From Perkinsus marinus ATCC 50983 (Eukaryota > Perkinsozoa > Perkinsida > Perkinsidae), in contig NW_003211408.1 in assembly GCF_000006405.1 (NCBI RefSeq), positions 10,847-74,846 on the forward strand: a stretch of 64,000 nucleotides of DNA. Direction: 5' to 3'. The notes under the pieces are model-generated. The model searched no databases. It was not told the origin of the DNA and saw only the letters and a program-made list of their open reading frames with translations. The position numbers were made by a program, and so were the translations under genes. Shown in pieces: positions 45,414-55,424 of the stretch. Position 1 is the stretch's first letter; each line of letters starts with the position of its first letter.

Positions 45414-48322
45414 ATGTCAAATTCATCATCATCATTTTCAAGAGGCCCTTTGTTGAGCGCTGCCAGGAGTGGCAAGACAGACGTAGACACATGGACTTGC
45501 TTTTCCGACCAAGTGCTCCGTCATTATTAGGTTGTGCGACTACTACTCCAAGCTGTCGAGAAAAGTTCATCTGATGTGGAATCTTCTCAAGCGAACCCGT
45601 TCCTTCTAGCACCTGCTCGTTACAATGATAATGACCTGGGTGTTGCCCTCTGTGAGGCTGCTAGGTGGGTAGTGGCCAGTGTTGGAATATGGTTTGGTCG
45701 GCCCCAAAACTCGTACGGGAATTAGTATAGCACTGTACAAGAGTGAACGAGGTATTCCCTCATTGTCATCAATACGCGTTATCGATCGTCTTTGCATATT
45801 TCTCCCTATCGGGTTATCTGATGCAGGAATGGTCATTCTGGTGTGGTCAAGGCTATCATAGAGAAGTGTCCCTCAGCAGTGAAGTACTCAGATCCTACTA
45901 CTGGCTATAACGCTCTCCATTATGCCGTAAGTGGTGGCACCACGAGGGAAGAGGCCTATTGAGGGTCCATATAGGTGATGACGCCAGAGAATGGCAAAGT
46001 AGCAGCGACTATAGTGAGGATGCTCCTGAGTGGGAAATGTCAACTGCGGAATAGTGTAGAGTAGGAGGAGCCTATGGGAAGTGTCAGAATCGTATCAGGT
46101 ATTGCATGTGTGCAACAATATGTATGCATTGTCCTTGATATTGGATTACCCTGGTAAGTGGTGACACGTTTCTCTCGGCATCATGTGCCTTAGGTGTTGA
46201 CTTAGAAGGGCTTAACCGCCATAGAGTGACCCCATTAGCAGCTCAAGTGAGGGCAGACCATGTCGACATGGTTGAGGAGCTCATCCGGGCTGGCGCCAAA
46301 GTGTACGCTCTACTACGCGCCTGTTGAACACGTCACGTGTCGCCGCCGCTTCTCAGGCCCAGCTCTCTCCTATTCTCGGCTAAGTCGGCCGATACCGCCC
46401 GGGCCCTCCTGCACGCCGGAGCTGATCCCAACGTCCAAGATGCATTCGGGTAGTCCTCCTCTTACCGTAGACCTCCACTCAGTAGTAGAGTGGTAGGTAC
46501 ACGCCACCAGGAAGACGCGGATAACCCAGATGCTCCGCAGTACGACATCAAGGTCGTTATCTACGCCGACGACCTGTGCGTCGGAGTCAAGAGCGACAGC
46601 ATCGATGGACTGGTGTACGGCATTACGAGGGCAAGGCAGGCTGCGAAGGCATGGTCAGAAAGGGAAGGCTTCAGCCTGGCGGAGGCCAAGGAAGAGCTCT
46701 GGGTGGGCGGAGGGGACCTCACGAGATCCCTTATCGGCGACCGATTGCCTGAACTGCGAGGAAAGATGAAGGAGGAGGTTAAATGGCTAGGACTGACCAT
46801 GAAGAGCTCGCCGAAAGGGGGAATCTGCTTCAGGAGGCAGGCCGAAAGGTCACTGGAAGAAGCTGGTAAGGCGCTGAAGAGGTATACGCCGCTCTGTCGA
46901 CGGCAGTTTGGCTTATCCGAGGCAGTGCTGGAGGGACTGTGGCATAGGGTGATTATCCCGAAAGCCTGCTATGGGGCTGAACTATGGGGGCATCAGGCAC
47001 GGTACGCCTGGTTTGCGAAGAAGGCCGAAAGCCTCAGACATGCAGCGGGCAGACTGATGTGGCGGGCACTCGGTTCAACGCCAGGAATACTGATGGCACG
47101 GGTGATGGAGTGGAAGAGGATGGATCATGCGGTGGTCGAGAGATTCGCAAAGGCAACTCTGTACAAAACGGGGTGGCGACTGGAGGACAAGGATGCCAAA
47201 TGGCTCTCACAGTACGCGGGGGACGTGCTCAGGAATCGGCAGCCGGACAGGGAACAGGTGGCACCAGAGGGCAGGGTTATTGAGATAGATGGAGGAGGGA
47301 GCCCGACGCCAGAGGAGGGGTGTGTACAGTACTATACGGACGGGAGCCGCAAGGAGTGCACCAAGGGACGGCCGAGGGGCGGACGGATTGCGACATGCGC
47401 CCGTGTAGGGTGCGGGGTGGCAGAGATCGGCCCGCAAGGAGAGTTGGTATGGACAGGTTCTCATCGACTGCCGGACTGGTGTACCGTGTATCAAAGCGAG
47501 TCGAAGGGGATTGAAAGAGCCTGCATCAGGGCTGAGACAATGCTGCCAAAGGTGAGGGAAGGAAAGATAAGGAAGATGGATATTTGTGTGGACAACATAT
47601 CGGCCCTACGAGCAGCGGGCGGGCACACACAGCTGTTGGGGAGGACAGCGGCCAGCGCGCGAGCGGCGGTCATCCGGTTGTCGGAGAAACTTGAGGAGGC
47701 TGGTGGGGAGCTCAGACTCAAGTGGGTCAAGTCCCACGTTGGGCATCGACATAATGCCGTTGCCGACCTGCTGGCAGCAGACGGAGCGTACAGAGGAAAC
47801 CTGCTGACAGCACCGGTCCCGTGGGTGCACACTAGGGAGCTGATACAGAGGAAGTACGCGTCGAGAGGAGACAGGGACTGGGCAAGGAAGAGTAGTGATC
47901 TGAGGGCTAGCTGGGCGGGCGTCAACCTCGGACCGAGGCAGCGGAGGGTGATTAAGGCAGCGCACCTATCGCCGGTCGACAGGCGGAGACTCATGGAGGT
48001 TATCAGTGGCCACTCTGTCACCAGAAGACACTGGTGCAAGATAGATCGGAACTTGGGTCCTGAGTGCCGTTTCTGTGGGGCGGAGATGGAGGATGAGAGG
48101 CACATCATCTTCGAGTGCAGGCGCTTCGCGTTGGAGAGGATCAGGCTGAAGCGCAGGCTAGGCTGGAGAAGCTTGCCATATCACATAGGGAACTTCCTAT
48201 CTTCACCCTCGAGGCTGCGGGTGCTGATGGGATTCTTGAGGAGGGTCTGGCCGGCCTTGGAGGGGCGAGATGTGGCCGCAACTCCAGCGGCAGCCACAGG
48301 AGACTCCGTGCATTGATGTAAA

Positions 48323-48417
<95 letters not shown>

Positions 48418-48950
48418 AATGTATAATTTCGTATTATTTGCCTCTACTATTCTTCTATTTCTTGTACCGTTTTATTTTCCCTCTACACCTAATTAATTAC
48501 CATTGGCAGAGCCTCAGCCGGAAGGGGTTCACCACGGGGACGAACTATCTACAGGCCCCGCAGCCTGTGTGCCGCCAAGGCCGTATACTGCGCTCAGCGC
48601 GGTCGGCAAAAGGGCACCCAACAACAACAACAACAACACGCCACTACACCTGGCAGTCGAGGAGGAACTCCGTTCGGTAGCTAGAGTGCTCCTCGAATAT
48701 AAGGCAGACCCGCATAAGAAGGCTTATGATGGGATCACTCCCCTGGCTATGGGCTCTTCAACGTGAGCTCAGTAGTCCTAACTGTTGTTGTCATCCATAG
48801 GCTATCCATAGGCGATCAGTGAGGGCTGCATCACGCACCTCCTTTTCTGTACCCTCAAGAGACGAGACACAGACCGGCACGTTGTCTGCTAGCAGTCCCT
48901 CACCAGTGCGAGAGTCAGAAATTGAAAGAGACCCAATAGGAGCAGGAGGC

Positions 48951-48985
<35 letters not shown>

Positions 48986-49907
48986 GTCGTCGACTAGCAA
49001 GGCACCTCCTCAAGCCAGTGTTAGCAAGGAGCTCACCGGACCTACACAGCAACATCAGCAGCTCCCCACTCTGGGTACGTGATCACCGTGCTAGTCCCCA
49101 CTGGATGCCCTCCTTAGGAGAGTCTAGGACGTTTCACGACATCGTCTCCAGATTGGACCAACTCGACGATGCATTACTATCGTATAACGCTGAAGTGGAG
49201 GGTGAGTTAATATTGTGGTGTACTTGACGAAGTATTGCCTCAATCAGAGATTCCCACTAGTTCAACCGAGTGGCATGGTTTTGAAGAGCGGATGGAGTAC
49301 TTGATAGGGAAGGTGCGTCGATTGAAAAGGCAAGCTATTGAGGCAGAGGCGGAGGTTCGCAGACGGCAGAGGGAGCAACGCGCCGCTGATGGAAAGAGTA
49401 CGAATGCTATAGGGCGACGTTAGCACGTTGGCATTGATGAGATTTCGGGTCTGCCGATTCTAAGATCGTGGTCAGAACCTGGCCGTCGTATTTGGCGCTC
49501 GGAGCTCATTCGTCGTACTCACTGAGAATTTTATATTTCAAGGATTGAGAGTTGCTTGACGACGTTGAGTCCTGTACAGCTGTATAGTCCTCTGAATGCT
49601 ATAAATGGGCTGGGAGTGGTGGAATGATGCCCTGCTTCGACTATGGCATGTTGGCAGCTCAAGACTATTTCTCAGACCCCGACTCCTCTAAAAGCCTCGC
49701 TGATGACTCCCTCTGTGTAGTGTGCCAATCAGAGCTCCGTGAGTGATTGGTTATGGCTTCTCTTTGAGCCAGCTCGCTTTCATAGGTACTGTTGTGCTCA
49801 TGCCCTGCCGGCATATGTGCGTGTGTACTCGCTGCAGTGATCGGCTCGGTTCGGAGTGCCCGCTCTGCCGAGATCATATCAAGGAACGCCTTAAAGTCTT
49901 CACCTGA
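45414..49907 (+). CDS. Ankyrin-repeat protein with C-terminal RING finger, putative E3 ubiquitin ligase, multi-exon
   Basis: The start at ATG 45414 gives MSNSSSSFSRGPLLSAARSG, then KTD joined in phase to VVRLLLQAVEKSSSDVESSQ (first ankyrin). Further ankyrin pieces: PTTGYNALHYAV (45885), ENGKVAATIVRMLLSGKCQL (45985), LNRHRVTPLAAQVRADHVDM with VEELIRAGA (46210), ADTARALLHAGADPNVQDAF (46385) and NTPLHLAVEEELRSVARVLL with EYKADPHKKAYDGITPLA (48625). The intron 46450-48597 carries a LINE; with the acceptor at 48596-48597 the exons join in phase (QDAFG-AVGKRAPNN). A Ser-rich linker follows, then a coiled segment MEYLIGKVRRLKRQAIEAEA. Last comes a RING: LCVVCQSEL then VVLMPCRHMCVCTRCSDRLG and SECPLCRDHI, the C3HC4 layout with PCRHMCVC as in XIAP/MIB-type RINGs. 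The stop TGA is at 49905-49907. Confidence 0.75.
46490..48316 (+). CDS. LINE ORF2 fragment: reverse transcriptase end, RNase H, CCHC-type end
   Basis: A 608-codon open frame. Residues about 20-35 hold IKVVIYADDLCVGV, the RT catalytic box; palm and fingers upstream are missing. Residues 280-430 form RNase H with the acidic residues in YYTDGSRKE, SESKGIERA, ICVDNISALRAAGG and HNAVADLLA. Residues about 520-540 hold CRFCGAEMEDERHIIFEC, the Cys/His motif seen at the end of I- and R1-type ORF2. The frame opens at a GTG rather than an ATG, consistent with 5' truncation. Confidence 0.9.
   Translation: MVGTRHQEDADNPDAPQYDIKVVIYADDLCVGVKSDSIDGLVYGITRARQAAKAWSEREGFSLAEAKEELWVGGGDLTRSLIGDRLPELRGKMKEEVKWLGLTMKSSPKGGICFRRQAERSLEEAGKALKRYTPLCRRQFGLSEAVLEGLWHRVIIPKACYGAELWGHQARYAWFAKKAESLRHAAGRLMWRALGSTPGILMARVMEWKRMDHAVVERFAKATLYKTGWRLEDKDAKWLSQYAGDVLRNRQPDREQVAPEGRVIEIDGGGSPTPEEGCVQYYTDGSRKECTKGRPRGGRIATCARVGCGVAEIGPQGELVWTGSHRLPDWCTVYQSESKGIERACIRAETMLPKVREGKIRKMDICVDNISALRAAGGHTQLLGRTAASARAAVIRLSEKLEEAGGELRLKWVKSHVGHRHNAVADLLAADGAYRGNLLTAPVPWVHTRELIQRKYASRGDRDWARKSSDLRASWAGVNLGPRQRRVIKAAHLSPVDRRRLMEVISGHSVTRRHWCKIDRNLGPECRFCGAEMEDERHIIFECRRFALERIRLKRRLGWRSLPYHIGNFLSSPSRLRVLMGFLRRVWPALEGRDVAATPAAATGDSVH
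48320..48419 (+). repeat. LINE poly(A) tail with spaced G residues
   Basis: About 100 bp of A interrupted by single G at roughly 18-22-base spacing (one interruption is GAG). It marks the 3' end of the LINE. Confidence 0.95.
48952..48996 (+). repeat. (TCA)n microsatellite coding a Ser run
   Basis: Trinucleotide run inside the ankyrin-RING gene linker. In the gene frame it encodes polyserine. Confidence 0.9.
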
Positions 49908-49988
49908 CATTCAACTTTTTCCTCATTGTTACAGTAGTCGTGTTGGGATGCTCGGCGGTCACAATGGAAGTCGCCTTCTTTTATTCTA

Positions 49989-50561
49989 ATGTCGGCCAGC
50001 CAGAGATCATCCCTCCCGCAGAAACTCGCCCTGTTGGATTCCCGACTAAGGGACTTCGATACTGGCGATGGTGGTATCCGCTCGGTTGTGTGGGGATACC
50101 TCTCCAGAGCCCACTTTGATAGCGTGAAGGTTCTCGACCATAATGAGGGTCATCTTAATCACCGCAACAGCATCGCCAACAGCCAACAATTTCAATTCGT
50201 TCTTAAAAAGATGAAGGAGGACCGTCCCCTGGTGAGACGTAGAGCCTCCTTACCATGGCACCGAGCTATGGTCAATGAAGTTGAGAATACACATCAAGTG
50301 TATGTTGTTAGCACTCTGGTACACTTTGAATCGGAGGCTCTTCTCATGGGCACGGTTACGGGCGAGCTCTTTTGCGCGCCACCTCCGCCTACGCCGACTT
50401 GGCCGAGCAATCGAGCTACGGGCAATGTCGAACGGACTCCAATACTCCTTGCTCGCGGGTTGGGTTGCTGTGATGAACTGTATGATGTCTCTAATGATGG
50501 TACTATCCGTGCCTTTAGTCGAGCTAGGGGGTGGTGTCGTGACTTGCTGCCAGTGCAATGA
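49989..50561 (+). CDS. Lineage-specific protein, copy A of a tandem pair
   Basis: An intronless 190-residue ORF from ATG 49989. It has no known domain that I recognise. The C-terminal half is shared with the next gene: copy A has VYVVSTLVHFESEALLMGTV, then TGELFCAP, LARGLGCCDELYDVSNDGTI and AFSRARGWCRDLLPV; copy B has VLVVSAVLHSASDSLFMGTL, NGELYCVP, IARGLGCCDGLWELSGRGVI and VFSSTQGRFCDLQPI. The pattern of short beta strands and paired Gly/Cys suggests a compact beta-rich fold. It starts 80 bp after the RING gene ends. Confidence 0.65.
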   Translation: MSASQRSSLPQKLALLDSRLRDFDTGDGGIRSVVWGYLSRAHFDSVKVLDHNEGHLNHRNSIANSQQFQFVLKKMKEDRPLVRRRASLPWHRAMVNEVENTHQVYVVSTLVHFESEALLMGTVTGELFCAPPPPTPTWPSNRATGNVERTPILLARGLGCCDELYDVSNDGTIRAFSRARGWCRDLLPVQ

Positions 50562-50716
50562 AGAGATATGAGTAGAAGTAGTATTATCATTGTTATTAGA
50601 TTTTTTGACGTATATACTGCTCAAACTGGGGTAGGATTATGATCTGTATATATCAGAGTTTAGGACTGCTTCAGTAGCATCACCAGACTCGACTGTTTCC
50701 CTGTCAACATACCGTC

Positions 50717-51319
50717 TTGAGAGCTAGTGGGGGAGGGATCCACTCGGTGCAGGCTATTCATTTGATTCCGTTCAAGCTGGCATCCGTCCGTTCATCTCTG
50801 CCATTGAGGTTGGGAGCATTGAAATCTAGGCTCCACATCAACTGCCTCACCGGGGACGCGAGCGTTGAGCTCGAGGTTTGGGCCTTTCTAGCAACCACTC
50901 GGGTCGACTCGATCACCCAAGTCCAGAATCAGGGGTTGTCCGATGAGTTTGGCATTATTAGCGTTATCGCTAGCCCTGTTTGGAAGTTCATGGTCAGTGT
51001 GATGAGAGAGCCTCATGGGCATTTGTGTCGTGAAGGTCTCCATCCGATGCATCGCTCGATGGTCCGACGACTAGAGAAAGAACGCGGTGTACTGGTGGTC
51101 AGTGCGGTGCTACATTCCGCGTCTGACAGTCTATTCATGGGAACACTCAATGGTGAACTCTACTGTGTGCCCAATAGGGGCGCCCAGAAGGGACCAATAC
51201 GCATTGCTCGGGGACTGGGCTGCTGCGATGGCTTGTGGGAGCTCTCGGGTCGGGGTGTCATTCGGGTATTCTCCAGTACTCAAGGAAGATTCTGTGATCT
51301 TCAGCCGATCGAGGCGTAA
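50717..51319 (+). CDS. Lineage-specific protein, copy B of a tandem pair
   Basis: A 200-codon open frame homologous to 49989-50561 over its whole length (for example LHINCLTGDASVELEVWAFL against the copy A segment around GGIRSVVWGYL). The frame opens at TTG 50717 and has no ATG before the conserved region, so either a first exon lies upstream or the copy has lost its start. The reading frame is otherwise intact to TAA 51317-51319. Confidence 0.55.
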   Translation: MRASGGGIHSVQAIHLIPFKLASVRSSLPLRLGALKSRLHINCLTGDASVELEVWAFLATTRVDSITQVQNQGLSDEFGIISVIASPVWKFMVSVMREPHGHLCREGLHPMHRSMVRRLEKERGVLVVSAVLHSASDSLFMGTLNGELYCVPNRGAQKGPIRIARGLGCCDGLWELSGRGVIRVFSSTQGRFCDLQPIEA

Positions 51320-51721
51320 AAGTACTCATCGCGGCAACTAAACGCTGTCTCCGACTCAGCCCCCATACCGCCCGATTATCATGCCCGTGTTTGTCCCATG
51401 CAGAGTAACTGAGTTAAGTTACACGGTGACAGGAATGCTTCTTCGGAGGTCATCGTTCATTTAGCGTAGTAGTTATAAGGTTCTGGTCAACCCTCAACCT
51501 TCTCTCTTTTTTCCGATCTACAATTGCCTGGTGCGATGGAAATTAGATGCTCTTGATAATTCCCATCCGGGCTTCATATAAAGCTAGTTAGGTTTCTTTG
51601 AGGGAGTGTTGTGTTGGCGAGTAGAAGATGGGAGTATTTGACAACATGACACAGCATTACTGTGACAGCAATTGTGATATGCGAAATACGGAGCGGGACT
51701 GACGATGGAATTTCACCGCTA

Positions 51722-51828
51722 ATACAGTCCGGTCCAATAGAGTTGTACAGAGCTGATCTAACTCATTCAAGAGATGAACATAGGGAGGGTACCGAGCTCA
51801 TTAGATTAGCAATATGTAGGGCATTCGA
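51722..51828 (+). repeat. Inverted repeat arm A, probably coding
   Basis: It encodes LIQSGPIELYRADLTHSRDE then HREGTELIRLAI on the plus strand. It is about 75 percent identical by eye to the reverse complement of 51961-52067. Several differences, such as GAG/GAA, ACC/ACT and GAG/GAA in the REGTELI part, are silent. Confidence 0.75.
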
Positions 51829-51960
51829 ATCATTTGGAAGACCATTAGTCATAAAACCGACCGGGTTGGAAAGAGATACCTTTCGAGGTATCGCGGGATA
51901 ACTTTCGAAGTGTATACGGCAGGGAAAGTTCTGTTTCCTCGATAAGCTGCTTCACGAAGT

Positions 51961-52067
51961 TCTAAAGCTCTGAAAATTTCTGATATAATGAGTTCAGTAC
52001 CTTCCCTATATTCATATTTCAAACGATTTAGATCGGTTCTGGACAACTCATTTCGACCGGACTGTAT
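51961..52067 (-). repeat. Inverted repeat arm B, probably coding
   Basis: It encodes IQSGRNELSRTDLNRLKYEY then REGTELIISEIFRAL on the minus strand, tail to tail with arm A. Shared residues are IQSG, EL, R, DL and REGTELI. Confidence 0.75.
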
Positions 52068-53256
52068 TGTCTTACACTCGTATAACACGAATCAGAGTTT
52101 CGCAGGACGATCCGATATCACGTTGAGGGAGCCTTGAACTGGTCCTTGATCACATATGCATCGAGGAAACTGTCTGTATGCAGGGTCTGGAAGGGTGCTC
52201 GCCTTATATCAACGAAAAGTCAGACTCGTTAACAAATACTGGATCTTCAGGTGTACTGGAGACCGGTGATACTCTCTCGCGGATATTCTATCTTGATCCG
52301 GCGATGTTAGTTAGCTACGAGTTCTGCTAGTAATTAACTCCCGTTATCACTCCAATTCAAGGCACATATCACTCGTGTAGAGATTGACAAGTAGAATGTG
52401 ACGAAGCCGGTCGAGTAGATCGTACCAAGACTTGGTAATCCGAGACGAATAAATTGCCTAATCCAATCGGAAGCTGTACCATACTCTCCATTGGAGAGTC
52501 TCCAATATGAAGCACTGTCGTATGCTCTACACAATGGAGCTTGTGTTACACATCGTCATCAGGTGACCAAGTAATGGTATGCGCGACCGCGGACAAAGCC
52601 ACTGGAATACAACTGTAGCAATAGTGTTAAACAGCTTAACCTTAGCCAACACTATCGACAGGCACTTGGCCTTGAAAGTCTTATGACAACTAGTGATTGG
52701 ATAGAAGGCGAATAGTACTAAGAGTATAATGGATGAACTGGATAGCCGTAACTGTGTGTAGAGTTAGACGACAACGAAAGGCAGATACGAAATATCAGCG
52801 AGTACAACAGGTATGGGTGAATGAGAGGTTCTTATCCTGTTGGTTGTACACCTGTTTGTGATGCTTCTCAACGAGTCTGCATTCGTCGGGTTAGAAAATT
52901 GTCCTACACAACATGACGGTTCCTACACGTCCACAGCCTCAACTTCTTTCTTACCTGCCACCCGGTACTTAAGCTACGCTCAACATGCTCGTGCTTTCTA
53001 TGACAACTCGATCTAGTTCTGGACGAATGTCTACGATGACCGCTCGATCCTGGGAAGATATCGGAATGAGATTCAAGCATAACTGAGAGTATAACCTTGA
53101 TATGTGGTCGAGAAGGGATGGTGAGTATAACGCTTGATAGAGGGGTTAATATGAGGTTCACGATAATGATGATAGCAGTGACGACCCGAGGGGGGTACGT
53201 GTGGAGACCTACGAGTTGTTATGGTTTATAGGGAAACATGATGTATCAATACTTAC

Positions 53257-53495
53257 CTCCAAGTAATGTTCGTTGTTCTCCATAGACTGCTAGGCTCCGA
53301 TTGGGGCGTGGTGGGTGCACCTGAGGAGTGATCATAATAGGCAGAACCCAGGGCTAGCGGCAAGCTACCAGTAGAAGCTGAGACCAGCTCGCCTGAAGTA
53401 CGACTATCTTGACCTGCTTTGGTTGCCTCTACAACTGAGAGAGGCCTTACTTCCCGACCGGGGGCCTTTTTTGGCCGACTGCCAGTGCAGCCCAT
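53257..53495 (-). CDS. First exon of a putative acylated protein (MGCTGS start)
   Basis: ATG 53495 opens MGCTGSRPKKAPGREVRPLS, followed by a Ser/Thr-rich disordered stretch, and ends in a clean GTAAGT donor at about 53256. MGCxxS followed by basic residues is the standard signal for N-myristoylation (Gly2) plus palmitoylation (Cys3), which targets membranes. Downstream exons on the minus strand (perhaps around 53100-52940) are unclear. Confidence 0.5.
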
Positions 53496-55424
53496 ATGAT
53501 ACAACAGGAAGAAGTGCAAACAATCGAAGCCTTAACTGGACTTCAATGGACTGCCTCAAACCCGACAGCGCATAATCTTCACCCTTAACAAGACGTAACA
53601 TTTCGGGACTGAATCGTTCACTCCCGAAGGGGAACAAATGGAGAACTCTACGCACATCTCAAGACGATGTTTCTGGCAGCTTCCCTATGAGGGGAGCTCA
53701 GGAAAAATATCCGGTGTAGTCATTATCACAGATCAGTCGCCTCTAGACTCGCAGACAGTAACCGACGAGAGCCTGAAGCCCTCGTCAAGAGAGGCCGAGT
53801 CGCGATGGGTGAAACTAGAAATTGATAGAGCTATGCTCTCATTTGATTCAAGTCTTTGATACCAAGGGATCTGTCGTTGCAACGCAGAAGGCTTGGCGTG
53901 CACGCATGCACCTCGCACGTGAGCAAATACGTACAAAACCATCAGAGCCAGTGTGATAGATGTTCTCGCTCGGGACGGAGAGGCAATAACAAATGCAAGT
54001 GGCGTAGGGCTTATAGCAATAGTAGTTAGATTGGAGGATATGGAAGGCTGCTGCTGCTGCTCTCAAAGACTTGAATCAAAGGGCCAGGTCGAAGTCGAAC
54101 TGAGCGGAAAATTTTTCGTGCGCGGCACAATTTTTTTCCTGGACACAATTTTGTCTGGCACGTGAGAGGTTTTGACCCCCAAATTTGAGAGGCTCGACCT
54201 CAAGAGTTGAGAGCGAGCCCTAAATTTTAGAAGACCACTCAAAATTCTAGAGTGAGAGTTGGGACGAACAGTTTTGCTTCATCAGAGTTGTAGTACAACT
54301 TTTTTTTTCGAGCTTACGGTTTCTCACCAAAGCGACACATCTCATCCGACGGTGAGGACATGGAGGGGAGAGGGAGCAGGTAAGAGCTTACCTCTTTAAG
54401 GAGATAAGTAGCGAATAAGTGAACATTTTCGGTGATAAGCAGAGATACAGATGTAGAGGAAACGGGAGGGAATTAACTTGGGGAGGTTTCGAGTCGTCAC
54501 TGAGGACTCGCCGGGCGCATCAAGGAGAAGCGAGGTCAACGACGTTATGATACTGTCTGCGTGAGCTGCGATCCGCAGCACACAATGAAGTGACAGGTAT
54601 GAGCTACACTTCGGAAAATAGCTGTAATGCAAGTGCAATCCAAACTGCAAGCTCAAAGAAAAAAGGGAGGGGAACCGGGAGCCTGAAATGGCGATGGAAA
54701 AGCCCGAGACCCGAACCACTATCCAGGTTGAAGCCATTACTCAAGTGAACCAGAAACCCAAAGTTAAGAAAGAAGTACTCGACTTCTACTACATGGGGTC
54801 CTGGGAGCAGCGACAGAACCTTCCCTAGTCCGACATGGTGTTGTTGATAGTTTGAGCCTACTAGCACTGAGAGGTGGTTAACTCATCAACGTCACGGTGT
54901 CGGCAACAGCAGGGTCTCGAGGATGATACACAAGCACCGCAGAAGAATCATTTGTTGCCACTAGCATCATCTCCCCGAGACCAGGGAGGTAGCACACGGA
55001 GATCATGTCAGAGGTTGACGATCTTAATTGTGTTCAATTCATCGCTTCTTTGTGTTACTACGTTCTCAAGTTCATATAGTTTGTAAAGAGGCCCTTTGTC
55101 GGCTATGCAGCTTTCGCTACAGCTGCTCTGTAACCGGACTGGAGTATTACAAATATTTCGCACGCATTATCACAAGTGAAATTATCAAGATTTCATCTCG
55201 CTCGCCCGCTAAGATTTCTAAGATTTATCTATCTACTATGGATACAAAAGTCGTATATTTTACGCAATTAGTGTTAGTTGCTTGTGAATGATTGGATATT
55301 CCGTGGCGTAATAGAGTGCTAACCTGTATCACACTGCTTGGATGTTTATCGCTTGAATGGGTCTCCTGTTGGGTTGTTCTGCCTTGTGTTGGCTCTGAGT
55401 GATTTGGTGGTCTCACTTCTCGTA
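53496..55424. other. Long stretch without a firm gene
   Basis: Short ORFs on both strands show no domain. The segment 54100-54330 is AT-rich with T and A runs and reads as non-coding. A (GCT)n run lies near 54050. Confidence 0.4.

Larger units (their letters stand above)
46452..48419 (+). mobile_element. 5'-truncated LINE (non-LTR retrotransposon) inside an intron
   Basis: The element is in the same orientation as the host gene and lies wholly inside its intron 46450-48597. It retains the end of the reverse transcriptase (catalytic YADD), the RNase H domain and the C-terminal zinc motif, then ends in a 100-bp A-rich tail. The 5' end is cut near or before 46490, as is common for LINEs. I saw no clear target-site duplication. 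Open coding over 600 codons suggests a recent insertion. Confidence 0.85.
51320..53256. other. Long stretch without a firm gene; inverted pair of related coding segments
   Basis: It holds the inverted repeat arms 51722-51828 (+) and 51961-52067 (-), described separately, and scattered short ORFs. One minus-strand frame (52534-52334) reads YWRLSNGEYGTASDWIRQFI and may be an exon. I cannot build a gene. Confidence 0.45.

Noticed and set aside
47491-48108. A 205-codon minus-strand ORF in the LINE
   Set aside because: It is a shadow of the LINE RNase H reading frame and has no domain of its own.
46490-48316. A host gene encoding a nuclease-like protein
   Set aside because: The YADD box, RNase H and terminal Cys/His motif plus poly(A) tail identify LINE ORF2.
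51840-51905. Possible fragmented mitochondrial rRNA (a GGGATAAC word)
   Set aside because: Only eight bases match the peptidyl-transferase region, with no supporting context. The area instead fits the inverted coding pair.
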